NCBI GenBank assembly: GCA_023386235.1 | Contig: JAEWKC010000016.1 | Location: forward strand, 70,882-134,881 | Source: Bacteroidota bacterium | Lineage (GTDB): Bacteria; Bacteroidota; Bacteroidia; Chitinophagales; Chitinophagaceae | Direction of reading: 5' to 3' | Length of the DNA: 64,000 nt | Part shown: positions 8,483 through 17,174 of the stretch, piece by piece | How the letters are laid out: the number at the start of each line of letters is the position of its first letter | How positions within the stretch are numbered: position 1 is the stretch's first letter | Position numbers and translations under genes: made by a program | Notes under the pieces: model-generated | The model's database searches: none | What the model was told of the DNA's origin: nothing | The model's input: the letters and a program-made list of their open reading frames with translations, nothing else

Positions 8483-9381
8483 TATCTTTTAGGCACACCT
8501 CCGGTAGCCTGTATCTCTTTTAATTTCATAGCATCTTCCAGTGCTCTCTGCTCTGTAAAAAGCTGGTTTTTTATTATATAAGCATATTGTAAACTTCTGA
8601 AGCTAACGCCAGGCTTTACTTCCAGCTTATGAAAACTTGATGTGGGGTCTTTCTTCACCGCGCTTACCGTACCTATGATTAATCCCGTAGGGAAGTTGGG
8701 CGATATGTTACTGGTAACAATCGTATCTCCTTTTTTCACCGGTATGATGCGTGGAATTTCTTTTAGCTCTATCACGTCGGGCGATTTACCATCCCATGTA
8801 ATAGTGCCGGTAGTTTTATTGTTGAGCAACATGGCGCTTATACGGCTGTTGTGATTGAGCAGCCCCATAACTATAGAAAAGTTAGAGCTTACCGATACTA
8901 CTTTTCCAACTACGCCTTCCGGGCTGGTAACAGCCATATCCACGGCAATACCATCGCTGGTGCCTTTTTGCAGCGTGATATAATTATTTTCCAGGCTAAG
9001 AGAATTGTTGACCACCTTTGCCGGCAAATAACTGAATTGCTGGTATATTCTTGCCCCGGACGTATCGCGAAGCAACGAATCTCTTAATACTCTTGTAGAA
9101 TCTGTATTGAGCGAATCCATTGCGTAAATAGATGCTGACAACGCGTTGCGCAATCTTGTATTTTCATCTACCAATGCCTTATTAGTGCTTTTAAGATTAA
9201 AGAAATATTCTACATCGTTGTACCTGCGCTGCAACCGGCCTACATATTCATTAAATACATTGGAATAAGCTGCCGCGTAACTGTCGTTGTATTTTACCAA
9301 AAAAGAAATACATACTCCTTCTAAAAAAAGAAAAAGGAAAAATGTAAAGTACTTCTTTAAAAATAAAATAATATTTCGCAT
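8482..9381 (-). CDS. mreC: Rod shape-determining protein MreC
   Basis: The 299-residue protein has a single N-terminal membrane helix (about 9-28), a coiled-coil region with LKSTNKALVDENTRLRNAL (about 60-85) and then the beta-rich MreC domain with VTSPEGVVGKVVSVSSNFS and ISPNFPTGLIIGTV. MreC is periplasmic and activates PBP2/RodA. It follows mreB after a 189-base spacer that contains a hairpin, and is coupled directly to mreD. Confidence 0.94.
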   Translation of the reverse strand: MRNIILFLKKYFTFFLFLFLEGVCISFLVKYNDSYAAAYSNVFNEYVGRLQRRYNDVEYFFNLKSTNKALVDENTRLRNALSASIYAMDSLNTDSTRVLRDSLLRDTSGARIYQQFSYLPAKVVNNSLSLENNYITLQKGTSDGIAVDMAVTSPEGVVGKVVSVSSNFSIVMGLLNHNSRISAMLLNNKTTGTITWDGKSPDVIELKEIPRIIPVKKGDTIVTSNISPNFPTGLIIGTVSAVKKDPTSSFHKLEVKPGVSFRSLQYAYIIKNQLFTEQRALEDAMKLKEIQATGGVPKR

Positions 9382-9503
9382 AGGTTATCTTCGGAAATGA
9401 ACCATCAATATTCTGAAACACAAAGGAATGAATATTTTGGCGAATTCCACCTGACAATAAATTAAAAAATTAAAAAAAAACAACAGATGAAAGATAAATG
9501 TAA

Positions 9504-9549
9504 AAAGTCAAAAGCAAAAAAAATCTACCGATATTTTACTTTTGACTTT
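9504..9549. terminator. Hairpin between mreB and mreC
   Basis: A perfect 11-bp inverted repeat, AAAGTCAAAAG (9504-9514) and CTTTTGACTTT (9539-9549), lies in the mreB-mreC spacer. Read on the minus strand the second arm runs into TTTTTACATTT, so it could reduce read-through from mreB into mreC. The stem is AT-rich and the loop is 24 bases, so termination would be partial at best. Confidence 0.4.
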
Positions 9550-9570
9550 GCTTTTAATTTTCGCTTTGCA

Positions 9571-10596
9571 TTATCTCATTATAAATGGATATCTCTGATA
9601 ATTTTTCAGAGCAATACCGGTGCCGCGCACCACACTTTTCAGCGGATCGTCGGCAATATGTACAGGCAGCTTAATCTTTTGGCTTAATCTTTTATCTAAA
9701 CCTCTCAGCAATGCGCCACCACCCGTAAGGTACAGGCCTCTGCGGTATATATCGGCCGAAAGCTCAGGAGGCGTGGTTTCTAACGCGCGCAAAATAGCTT
9801 CTTCAATTTTAAAGATGGATTTATCCAAAGCTTCGGCTACTTCCTGGTAGCTTACCATTATTTGCTTAGGCACGCCGGTTACCAGATCTCTGCCGCTTAC
9901 AGGCAAATCATCCGGCGGATTGTCTAAATCCTTTAATGCGGCACCTAATTCAATTTTGATCTGCTCTGCCGTGCGCTCTCCTATCAATAAGCTGTGGTAG
10001 CGTCTTAGCGCTTCCATTATATCGGCGGTGAATTCGTCGCCCGCTATACGGATACTTTGGTCGCAAACAATACCAGCCAAAGCTATAACGGTGATGCCGG
10101 TGGTACCACCGCCAATGTCAATGATCATGTTTCCTACAGGCTCTTCTACATCTATACCAATACCGATTGCCGCAGCCATAGGCTCGTCAATTAAATATAC
10201 CTCTTTAGCGCCGGCCTGTGCTGCGCTGTCTCTTACCGCCCTTTTTTCTACTTCCGTAATGCTTGAAGGAATGCAGATAAGCATTCTCCAGCTTGGCGGA
10301 ATAATAGGTTTTTTGGTATGCAGCATTCTTATCAATTCTCTGATCATGAGCTCTGCCGCGTTAAAATCTGCTATCACCCCGTCTTTTAACGGGCGAATAG
10401 TTTTAATGCTTTCGTGGGTTTTTTCATGCATCAATAAAGCCTTCTTTCCTACGCCTAATACCTCCTTAGGATTGTTTCTGTTTAAAGCCACAATAGAAGG
10501 TTCGTTAACTACGATCTCATCGTTATGAATGATAAGGGTATTGGCAGTGCCCAGGTCCATTGCTATTTCCTGAGTAAAAAAATTGAATAATCCCAT
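9571..10596 (-). CDS. mreB: Rod shape-determining protein MreB
   Basis: The 341-residue actin-like ATPase has an amphipathic N-terminus (MGLFNFFTQEIAM), the phosphate-1 motif DLGTANTLI (from residue 14), the phosphate-2 motif DIGGGTTGI and the adenosine motif TGGGALLRG. Membrane-bound MreB filaments orient lateral wall synthesis by the MreCD-RodA-PBP2 complex encoded downstream. It is the first gene of the shape operon, with a good -7 box about 66 bases before its ATG. Confidence 0.97.
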   Translation of the reverse strand: MGLFNFFTQEIAMDLGTANTLIIHNDEIVVNEPSIVALNRNNPKEVLGVGKKALLMHEKTHESIKTIRPLKDGVIADFNAAELMIRELIRMLHTKKPIIPPSWRMLICIPSSITEVEKRAVRDSAAQAGAKEVYLIDEPMAAAIGIGIDVEEPVGNMIIDIGGGTTGITVIALAGIVCDQSIRIAGDEFTADIMEALRRYHSLLIGERTAEQIKIELGAALKDLDNPPDDLPVSGRDLVTGVPKQIMVSYQEVAEALDKSIFKIEEAILRALETTPPELSADIYRRGLYLTGGGALLRGLDKRLSQKIKLPVHIADDPLKSVVRGTGIALKNYQRYPFIMR

Positions 10597-10661
10597 TCTA
10601 TTTTATATATCTCTTTTTTTTAAATTTAATCTGCAAAATGAATTAATATTTCTGAATTTAC

Positions 10662-10669
10662 CAAAACTA
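10662..10669 (-). promoter_or_regulatory. Candidate -7 box for the mreB operon
   Basis: The minus strand reads TAGTTTTG, a full match to TAnnTTTG, about 66 bases before the mreB ATG. No clear TTTG box is visible 19 bases further up, so this rests on the -7 element and its position. Confidence 0.55.
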
Positions 10670-10750
10670 AAATTGAAATAAGAGACTATTTTTCTGCCGG
10701 TAAAAACAGTTTATGCAAGTTTACGTGTTTATTTCAATTTAGAAATAGGA

Positions 10751-12082
10751 TTATTTATTATTTAACAAAAGACTTGTTTGAGTGTGCAATCCATCTTGTA
10801 CTACTTCCATCGCTTCTATCTTTTCTTTTAATGTCATGTACCAGTTCTTGTCATTATCGTCGTAGAAAGGCAATAAGGTTTCCGGGTATTTTTCTTCTGC
10901 TACTTCAAATGTTCTTTTTGCAAGCGCTGTATCTTTTTCAAGTAGCGCGTACTCTGCCGTCCAGGCATGGGCGAAACGAAGTATATTAAGCACTTGCAGA
11001 TTATCGGGGTTTTGAAGGTAATCGGTATTCTTGCCGGTAAGTGGCGATAAGGAAGGCAGTCTTGCCCGCAAATAATCTACATCGTTAGTGCCTTCTACGG
11101 TATTTACCTTTACCGTTAAGCCTCTAAGCTGTAAATAATTGGTGGTAGATAAATACAGCCTGAAGTTTCCCGGCAGCCCGGAAGGGAAAAACACATCGCG
11201 TTTCATAGCGTTTTGCTCCAGCAATCTTAGCAGAATCTGGTCTGAGCGCAGCAGGCCGCCCTCGAAAGTTGGACGCAGATGCCAGGTAAGCACACTATCG
11301 CCCGCGGGGAAGCGCGCGTTGGGGATGCTGATGTCCCGTGCAATCCAGGCTACAGGTTTTATATTGCGTAGTTCTTCATTGTTTATTTGCAACTCCAGCC
11401 TTCCACGCTCTTTCATCATTTGCGGATACCAGATTGTATTAAGATAATCTAAATTGATATTTCTTACATCTGTTCTTGCTTTTAGCACATGTTGTAAATA
11501 AGCGATATAATATACCTGCATATCCCCGGCATTAAACAGATAGGCACTATCGCTTACATCATCAAGCAGCTGAGAAAAATACCGGAGTACCGTTTCATTA
11601 ATACCGCCGCGCTTTTTTGCCTGCTCCAGACACCAGACAGTAGAATCTGTTTTATTCTCGTACAGATATCGCAAAGCCTGCCCGCCCCATATAGAAAGTA
11701 TTTTGGTATGCGGATCGAGATTTAATCTTTTTCCTTTGTACAAACCATTGCTCAGTTCTAAAGCGTTTTCAAAACACTGACTTGCTTTTTGAGCCAACAA
11801 TAAATTGGAACGGATAAGATTTTCACCCTCGTAGCTATTAAATTTGTCAATGGCATATCCTAAGAAATACCAGGCTTCGGGGTTTCCGGGATTGTTGAGC
11901 GTATATTGCTCCAGTACATATCCCACATCATTGAAGTCTACATTTTCTCCCGCATTTACTTTTTCTGTCAAAATACGTTTTGCACGTTGATAGTGTTTAT
12001 CGTCGGCTTCCTGCGCAAGCCCGGTTTGCGCGAATAAGAAAAGAAAAAAAGCAGACAGGCATACTCTTTGAAATATAAGCAT
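10751..12082 (-). CDS. Exported tetratricopeptide-repeat protein
   Basis: From the ATG at 12082 (MLIFQRVCLSAFFLFLFAQ) the product has a clear signal peptide ending near GLAQE and about 440 mature residues. Helical TPR-like units occur near the N-terminus (NPGNPEAWYFLGYAIDKF, then ASQCFENALELSNGLYKG). The middle part, GDMQVYYIAYLQHVLKARTD followed by VRNINLDYLNTIWYP, closely resembles the soluble segment found in DUF2723 glycosyltransferase-like proteins. An upstream in-frame ATG at 12211 would add a 43-residue polar leader and hide the signal peptide, so I rejected it. Function is unknown; it probably acts in the periplasm or at the cell envelope. It may be part of the same transcript as purD upstream. 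Confidence 0.75.
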   Translation of the reverse strand: MLIFQRVCLSAFFLFLFAQTGLAQEADDKHYQRAKRILTEKVNAGENVDFNDVGYVLEQYTLNNPGNPEAWYFLGYAIDKFNSYEGENLIRSNLLLAQKASQCFENALELSNGLYKGKRLNLDPHTKILSIWGGQALRYLYENKTDSTVWCLEQAKKRGGINETVLRYFSQLLDDVSDSAYLFNAGDMQVYYIAYLQHVLKARTDVRNINLDYLNTIWYPQMMKERGRLELQINNEELRNIKPVAWIARDISIPNARFPAGDSVLTWHLRPTFEGGLLRSDQILLRLLEQNAMKRDVFFPSGLPGNFRLYLSTTNYLQLRGLTVKVNTVEGTNDVDYLRARLPSLSPLTGKNTDYLQNPDNLQVLNILRFAHAWTAEYALLEKDTALAKRTFEVAEEKYPETLLPFYDDNDKNWYMTLKEKIEAMEVVQDGLHTQTSLLLNNK

Positions 12083-12262
12083 ACAGCCAGGCAAAAATGC
12101 ATTGCTTCGTTTTTCGGCCACAGCTTTATCGTAGCAATCACAACGCCTTTCCGGCGACGCAATTGCCGCTTTTTTGTGCGCTGAATAAAGAGGAAGCAAC
12201 CTGATCATCATGCTATTGCTTAAAATTCATTATATAAAAATTGTAATATTTAATCAAACAAT

Positions 12263-13534
12263 TTATTCAAACTCATACCCGATATCTCTTCTGAAATACA
12301 TGCCTTCAAACGATAATTCAGAAGAAAGAATATCTTTCGATCTTTGGGCAGCTTCGGCAATAGTATCGCCAAAAGAAGTTACGGCTACCACTCTTCCGCC
12401 ATTGGTAAGTATATTTTCGCCATCTGCTTTGGTTCCTGCATGAAAAACAATACTGTCACCTGTATTTTCGGGCAATTGAATTTTTTTTCCTTTTTCATAA
12501 TCACCGGGATAGCCTTTGCTTACAGCCACTACGGTAGCTATCGATTTATCGCGAAACGTTACTTCGGTTTTATTAAGTGTGCCTTTCTCTAAAGTTACAA
12601 ACATTTCTACCAAATCGTTCTCCAAGCCGGGCATTACCACTTCGGTTTCCGGATCGCCCATGCGCGCGTTGTATTCAATTACGTAAGGTTCGCCTTCTAC
12701 ATTAATCAACCCGAAAAATACAAATCCTTTATAGGTTATATGCTCATTCGCCAATCCGTCAATAGTAGGTTTTATAATGTTTTCTTCTACTTTTTGCATA
12801 AATGCTTCGTCTGCAAAAGGTACGGGAGTTACGCAGCCCATGCCGCCTGTATTTAATCCGGTATCACCTTCGCCTATACGTTTATAGTCTTTAGCGTGAC
12901 CAATAATTTTATAATCTTTACCATCGGTCAATACAAACACACTCACTTCCACACCTGACAGAAACTGCTCAACCACCACTGTAGAAGACGCCTCGCCAAA
13001 CTGTTTATTTACAATCATTGCCTCAAAAGCATCCAGCGCTTCTTGGTGCGTGTTGGCTATTATCACGCCTTTTCCGGCCGCAAGCCCGTCCGCTTTCAGC
13101 ACTATCGGCAGCGGATGCAGTTCTATATATTTCTTTCCTATTTCATAATTGTCCTGGGTAAATTCGGCGTAAGCCGCAGTAGGAATATCGTTGCGCTTCA
13201 TGAACTTTTTAGAGAAGGCTTTGCTTCCTTCCAACTGCGCTCCTTTTTCTGAGGGGCCTACCACCTGAATATCCGGAGCATTTTCTTCAAAAAAATCATA
13301 TATGCCATTTACCAAAGGATCTTCGGGCCCCACCACAATCAATTTTATATTATGGGCAATACAAAAATCTTTTTGCGCCTGAAAGTTATTTACATCTATA
13401 GGTTCGTTCGTAGCTATTTGCGCCGTTCCGGCATTGCCCGGCGCTACAAACAATTCCTCGCAAAGCGGGCTTTGTTTTATTTTCCAGGCAAGCGCGTGCT
13501 CTCTTCCACCCGAACCAATAATCAGAATATTCAT
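12263..13534 (-). CDS. purD: Phosphoribosylamine-glycine ligase
   Basis: The 423-residue enzyme begins MNILIIGSGGREHALAWKI, the signature GARS N-terminus, and carries the ATP-grasp core with KADGLAAGKGVIIA and the metal-binding segment EYNARMGDPETE. PurD joins phosphoribosylamine to glycine using ATP in the second step of purine synthesis. The length is that of monofunctional bacterial PurD. It is divergent from the first POT transporter over a 214-base AT-rich gap. Confidence 0.97.
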   Translation of the reverse strand: MNILIIGSGGREHALAWKIKQSPLCEELFVAPGNAGTAQIATNEPIDVNNFQAQKDFCIAHNIKLIVVGPEDPLVNGIYDFFEENAPDIQVVGPSEKGAQLEGSKAFSKKFMKRNDIPTAAYAEFTQDNYEIGKKYIELHPLPIVLKADGLAAGKGVIIANTHQEALDAFEAMIVNKQFGEASSTVVVEQFLSGVEVSVFVLTDGKDYKIIGHAKDYKRIGEGDTGLNTGGMGCVTPVPFADEAFMQKVEENIIKPTIDGLANEHITYKGFVFFGLINVEGEPYVIEYNARMGDPETEVVMPGLENDLVEMFVTLEKGTLNKTEVTFRDKSIATVVAVSKGYPGDYEKGKKIQLPENTGDSIVFHAGTKADGENILTNGGRVVAVTSFGDTIAEAAQRSKDILSSELSFEGMYFRRDIGYEFE

Positions 13535-13748
13535 ATTTACAGTAAAATTGTTGGTTGCGAATTTACTGATGTTTTAGTTTTTTGTCTAATAAAATGCCTT
13601 AAACTGTGTTATTTTAAAAACAGAGCGGCCGTTTTATCAATTATTTTTTACCAAAAAAACTGATTTTATATTACAAACATCAATATTTAATTAAAATAAT
13701 GTATTTTGTCGGCTTATTATTTAACATAACCAAGAATGAAAAAAATTT

Positions 13749-15518
13749 ATGCAATACAATAGCAACGACATTTTCAAATCAAAAGTATTAGGTCATCCGT
13801 CCGGCTTGTTTGTATTATTTTTTACCGAGATGTGGGAAAGATTTTCCTACTATGGTATGCGCGCTTTATTGATTTTGTTTTTAACCGCTGCTATTACCGG
13901 CGAGCATCCCGGCTGGGGCTGGGAAAGAGGCAACGCGCTGGCGTTGTTTGGCTCATACACCGCACTGGTCTATTTATCTACCATGCTGGGCGGCTACGTC
14001 GCAGATAATAAAATAGGATACAGAAAATCTGTGATATTGGGCGCTTTGTTAATGACAATAGGACATGCGTGCATGGCTATTGAAACGCCGTTCTTTATTT
14101 ATTCGGGACTTACTTTTTTGGTATTTGGTACAGGATTCTTTAAGCCCAACATGACCTCTATGATAGCTTTAATGTATAAAGACCATCCAGAAAAGAAAGA
14201 TGGTGCTTATACTATTTTTTATATGGGCGTAAATGCCGGTGCTTTTTTTGGCATTTTACTTTGTGGTTATTTAGGTGAAAAAGTTGGTTGGAGTCTTGGC
14301 TTTGGACTGGCAGGTATTTTTATGTTGTTTGGATTGTTGCAGTTTTATTTTACACAAAATATTTTTGGTAACATTGGACTGAAACCCGGAAAGGTAGAAA
14401 AAGGCACGGAAGAGCAACAAAAAATTGCAGAAGTAGTAGATACAGACAAGCGGGTGCCATTTGCTAAATGGCAGCTCATTATCATAGCGCTATGCTGTAT
14501 TATTGGGCTGGTTTGGATTATCAACGATCCGGTATCGAAAATATCGGGAGGCAGCGTAAACTTTCTCAACTTTTCTATTTTCGGCTTAGACGGATCTAAT
14601 TTTACTATATTATTTGGCTTAGCGTTGTTTTTGTTTTTACTTTTTTACAGGCTTAGTAAATACTCACTTGTTACCAAACAGAGATTGTATACTGTAACCA
14701 TCTTCGCCACGTTCGTGTTTACGTTTTTTGCCATCTTTGAGCAGGCGCCGGGCATACTCACCATTTTCGCCAAAGACTATACCAACAGAGTATTGGAAGG
14801 CAGTGCAGGCACTATCTTCAAAGTGGTAAACTCGCTTATAGCCATCGTACCTTTAGCTATTATTACCTGGGTGCTGATACTGCTATTTAAACAAACATTT
14901 AAAAAATACGCCATAGGCAATATCATTTTAAGCTTTAGTTTTATTATTGTATGGGGCATCACACTTTGGATGGTTGTAAAGGAGTTTCAGGCGGAGAGTA
15001 CCGAAGTGCCCGCATCGTGGTTTAGTGTGCTTAATTCTTTATTCATCATTACACTGGCACCCTTATTTTCTAAAATATGGGAAAGTAAATACAATCCGCC
15101 GGCAACCATTAAGTTTGGTTTTGGATTGATGCTGTTAGGTGTGGGCATGGCTGCACTTGTAGTGGGCGCTAAAAATATTCCGGCGGGCGCGCAAACCGCG
15201 TCGGTAAGCATGATATGGCTGATACTGGTATATTTATTTCATACAATGGCAGAGTTATGCATATCGCCGGTGGGACTTTCTTATGTGAGCAAACTGGTAC
15301 CCGCACGCATGATCGCCTTTATGTTTGGCGTATGGTATTTAGCGGTAGCCATTGCCAACAAAGTAGCCGGACTATTGGGCGAAAACGCGGTAGAAATAGC
15401 CGCCAAAGATGGTATTAGCCACTTCTTCTTATTGATAACCATCGCGGCCATAGCCATAGGAGCGGTAGCTATGCTGCTTACTCCTTTAGTGAAGAAACTG
15501 ATGCATGGGATAAGGTAA
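13749..15518 (+). CDS. POT/PTR2-family proton-coupled peptide transporter
   Basis: The 589-residue polytopic protein is a major-facilitator transporter of the POT family. Helix 1 carries the proton-coupling ExxER motif as TEMWERFSYYGMRALL, and the PTR2 signature GTGFFKPNMTSMI appears near residue 130. Twelve to fourteen hydrophobic segments are visible, plus the late conserved ELCISPVGLSYVSKL. The family imports di- and tripeptides with protons. It is the first of three related genes in a row. At 589 residues it is longer than most bacterial members, with extra loop sequence between helices 6 and 7. Confidence 0.9.
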   Translation: MQYNSNDIFKSKVLGHPSGLFVLFFTEMWERFSYYGMRALLILFLTAAITGEHPGWGWERGNALALFGSYTALVYLSTMLGGYVADNKIGYRKSVILGALLMTIGHACMAIETPFFIYSGLTFLVFGTGFFKPNMTSMIALMYKDHPEKKDGAYTIFYMGVNAGAFFGILLCGYLGEKVGWSLGFGLAGIFMLFGLLQFYFTQNIFGNIGLKPGKVEKGTEEQQKIAEVVDTDKRVPFAKWQLIIIALCCIIGLVWIINDPVSKISGGSVNFLNFSIFGLDGSNFTILFGLALFLFLLFYRLSKYSLVTKQRLYTVTIFATFVFTFFAIFEQAPGILTIFAKDYTNRVLEGSAGTIFKVVNSLIAIVPLAIITWVLILLFKQTFKKYAIGNIILSFSFIIVWGITLWMVVKEFQAESTEVPASWFSVLNSLFIITLAPLFSKIWESKYNPPATIKFGFGLMLLGVGMAALVVGAKNIPAGAQTASVSMIWLILVYLFHTMAELCISPVGLSYVSKLVPARMIAFMFGVWYLAVAIANKVAGLLGENAVEIAAKDGISHFFLLITIAAIAIGAVAMLLTPLVKKLMHGIR

Positions 15519-15638
15519 TGTAGAATAATAAAGTTAAGAAGATGATTAATAATTTGAAAAAAAACTCTGTATCTTAGCGCATTGTTAAAACATTTCAATT
15601 TTTTAATTGATATTTCATCATAACTATCTACACATTCA

Positions 15639-17138
15639 ATGGCAGATAAATCGTTTTTTAAATTAGTAAAAACGTTCAAAGGCAATTTCTGGATTGTCAG
15701 TATAATGGAACTGTTTGAACGTTGGGCATGGTACGGAATATTTGCCGTATTAGCTTTATATCTTACCGGCTCTATAGATACGGGCGGACTGGGTTTTAGC
15801 CAGGTACAAAAAGGACAAATCATGGGTATAGTCACCGCCATACTCTATTTTATGCCTTTAGTGTTAGGGGTAGTCGCCGATAAAATAGGCTTCAAGATTT
15901 CCCTTATTATATCCTTTATAATCTTGGCAATTGGTTATTACCTGATGGGCACAGTTACAAGTTATAGCGGATTTTTTGCCGTATTTCTTTTTGTGGCTTT
16001 TGGTGCGGCTTTCTTTAAACCTGTAGCTTCAGGATCTGTTACCAAATCTACAGATAATCATAATTCTAAATTAGGCTTCGGACTTTTTTATATGATGGTG
16101 AATGTGGGCGGATTCGTTGGCCCTGCCATGTCTTCCTACCTGAGAACAACTTATGGATGGAAGCTTATATTTATTCAGGCTTCCGTTGTCATCCTTTTAA
16201 ATTTACTTCTTGTAATATTCTTTTTTAAAGAGCCAAAAGTAGAAAGAAGTAAAGAACCTGTAGGACAGGCAATAAAAAGTGCTTTTACCAATGTATGGGA
16301 GGCTGTAAAAGATGTAAAGCTTACTGTTTTACTTATTATAATGATCGGGTTCTGGACAATGTTTAATCAACTTTTCTATACGCTTCCTACTTTTATTGAA
16401 GATTGGGTTGACACCGTTAAACTACATGATCAAATAGCTTCCTTTGCTCCTTGGCTTGCTAACTTTATGAGTGGAGGTGGTAATAGTGTACAACCGGAAA
16501 TGCTGATTAATATTGATGCCGGTGCCATTGTGCTGTTTCAAATAATGATATCTCTGCTGGTAACCAACATGCGGCATGTAACTGCCATGATCCGAGGATT
16601 TATCATAGCTATAATAGGTATAGGCCTTACTTTTTATTTTCAGAACGGACTCTTTACCATTGTAGGTATTGTAATATTTGCGATTGGTGAAATGACCACT
16701 AACCCAACATTTTCATCCTTTATTGGCAGCATTTCTCCTAAAGGAAAAGAAGCGCTATACCAAGGTACTTATTTCCTTCCGGTTGCAGCGGGCAACTTTC
16801 TTACTACATTTATATCCGGTAATTTATATCAATCCTGGTCAGACAAGCTTACGCTCTTACAAACCGAAATGTCAGCACGCAATATTGCCATGCCTGAAAT
16901 GAACGCGCAATTCTCAAAAAATGATTACTATACTATGGCCGGCGAAAAATTGGGAATGACTCCTCATCAAATAACAGAAATGCTTTGGAATAACTACCAT
17001 CCGCATAAAATTGCATACGTAATTGTAGCAATTGGCATTGTAACAGTTCTGGCATTGTACATTTACGACAGAATGGTTATAAAACCAAAAGAAAAAGTTG
17101 AGATACAACCACTTCAGACAAATAAAGATACCTTATAG
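15639..17138 (+). CDS. Divergent POT-like MFS transporter
   Basis: The 499-residue protein keeps the ExxER motif in helix 1 (MELFERWAWYGIFAVLALYL) and an FFKP element (GAAFFKPVASGSV), but the Asn that follows FFKP in its two neighbours is replaced by Val and the late ELCISPVGLS-type motif reads EMTTNPTFSSFIG. It therefore belongs to a diverged POT branch whose substrate may not be a peptide. A loop of about 40 residues (residues 395-450) contains MSARNIAMPEMNAQFS. It lies 120 bases after the first POT gene and 36 bases before the third, so the last two are probably one transcript. Confidence 0.82.
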   Translation: MADKSFFKLVKTFKGNFWIVSIMELFERWAWYGIFAVLALYLTGSIDTGGLGFSQVQKGQIMGIVTAILYFMPLVLGVVADKIGFKISLIISFIILAIGYYLMGTVTSYSGFFAVFLFVAFGAAFFKPVASGSVTKSTDNHNSKLGFGLFYMMVNVGGFVGPAMSSYLRTTYGWKLIFIQASVVILLNLLLVIFFFKEPKVERSKEPVGQAIKSAFTNVWEAVKDVKLTVLLIIMIGFWTMFNQLFYTLPTFIEDWVDTVKLHDQIASFAPWLANFMSGGGNSVQPEMLINIDAGAIVLFQIMISLLVTNMRHVTAMIRGFIIAIIGIGLTFYFQNGLFTIVGIVIFAIGEMTTNPTFSSFIGSISPKGKEALYQGTYFLPVAAGNFLTTFISGNLYQSWSDKLTLLQTEMSARNIAMPEMNAQFSKNDYYTMAGEKLGMTPHQITEMLWNNYHPHKIAYVIVAIGIVTVLALYIYDRMVIKPKEKVEIQPLQTNKDTL

Positions 17139-17174
17139 TATTAAATCCCTATCATTTAAAAAATTGATCATAGA

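Noticed and set aside
12083..12211. Longer N-terminus of the TPR protein from an upstream ATG
   Set aside because: It would put a polar 43-residue leader before a normal signal peptide.
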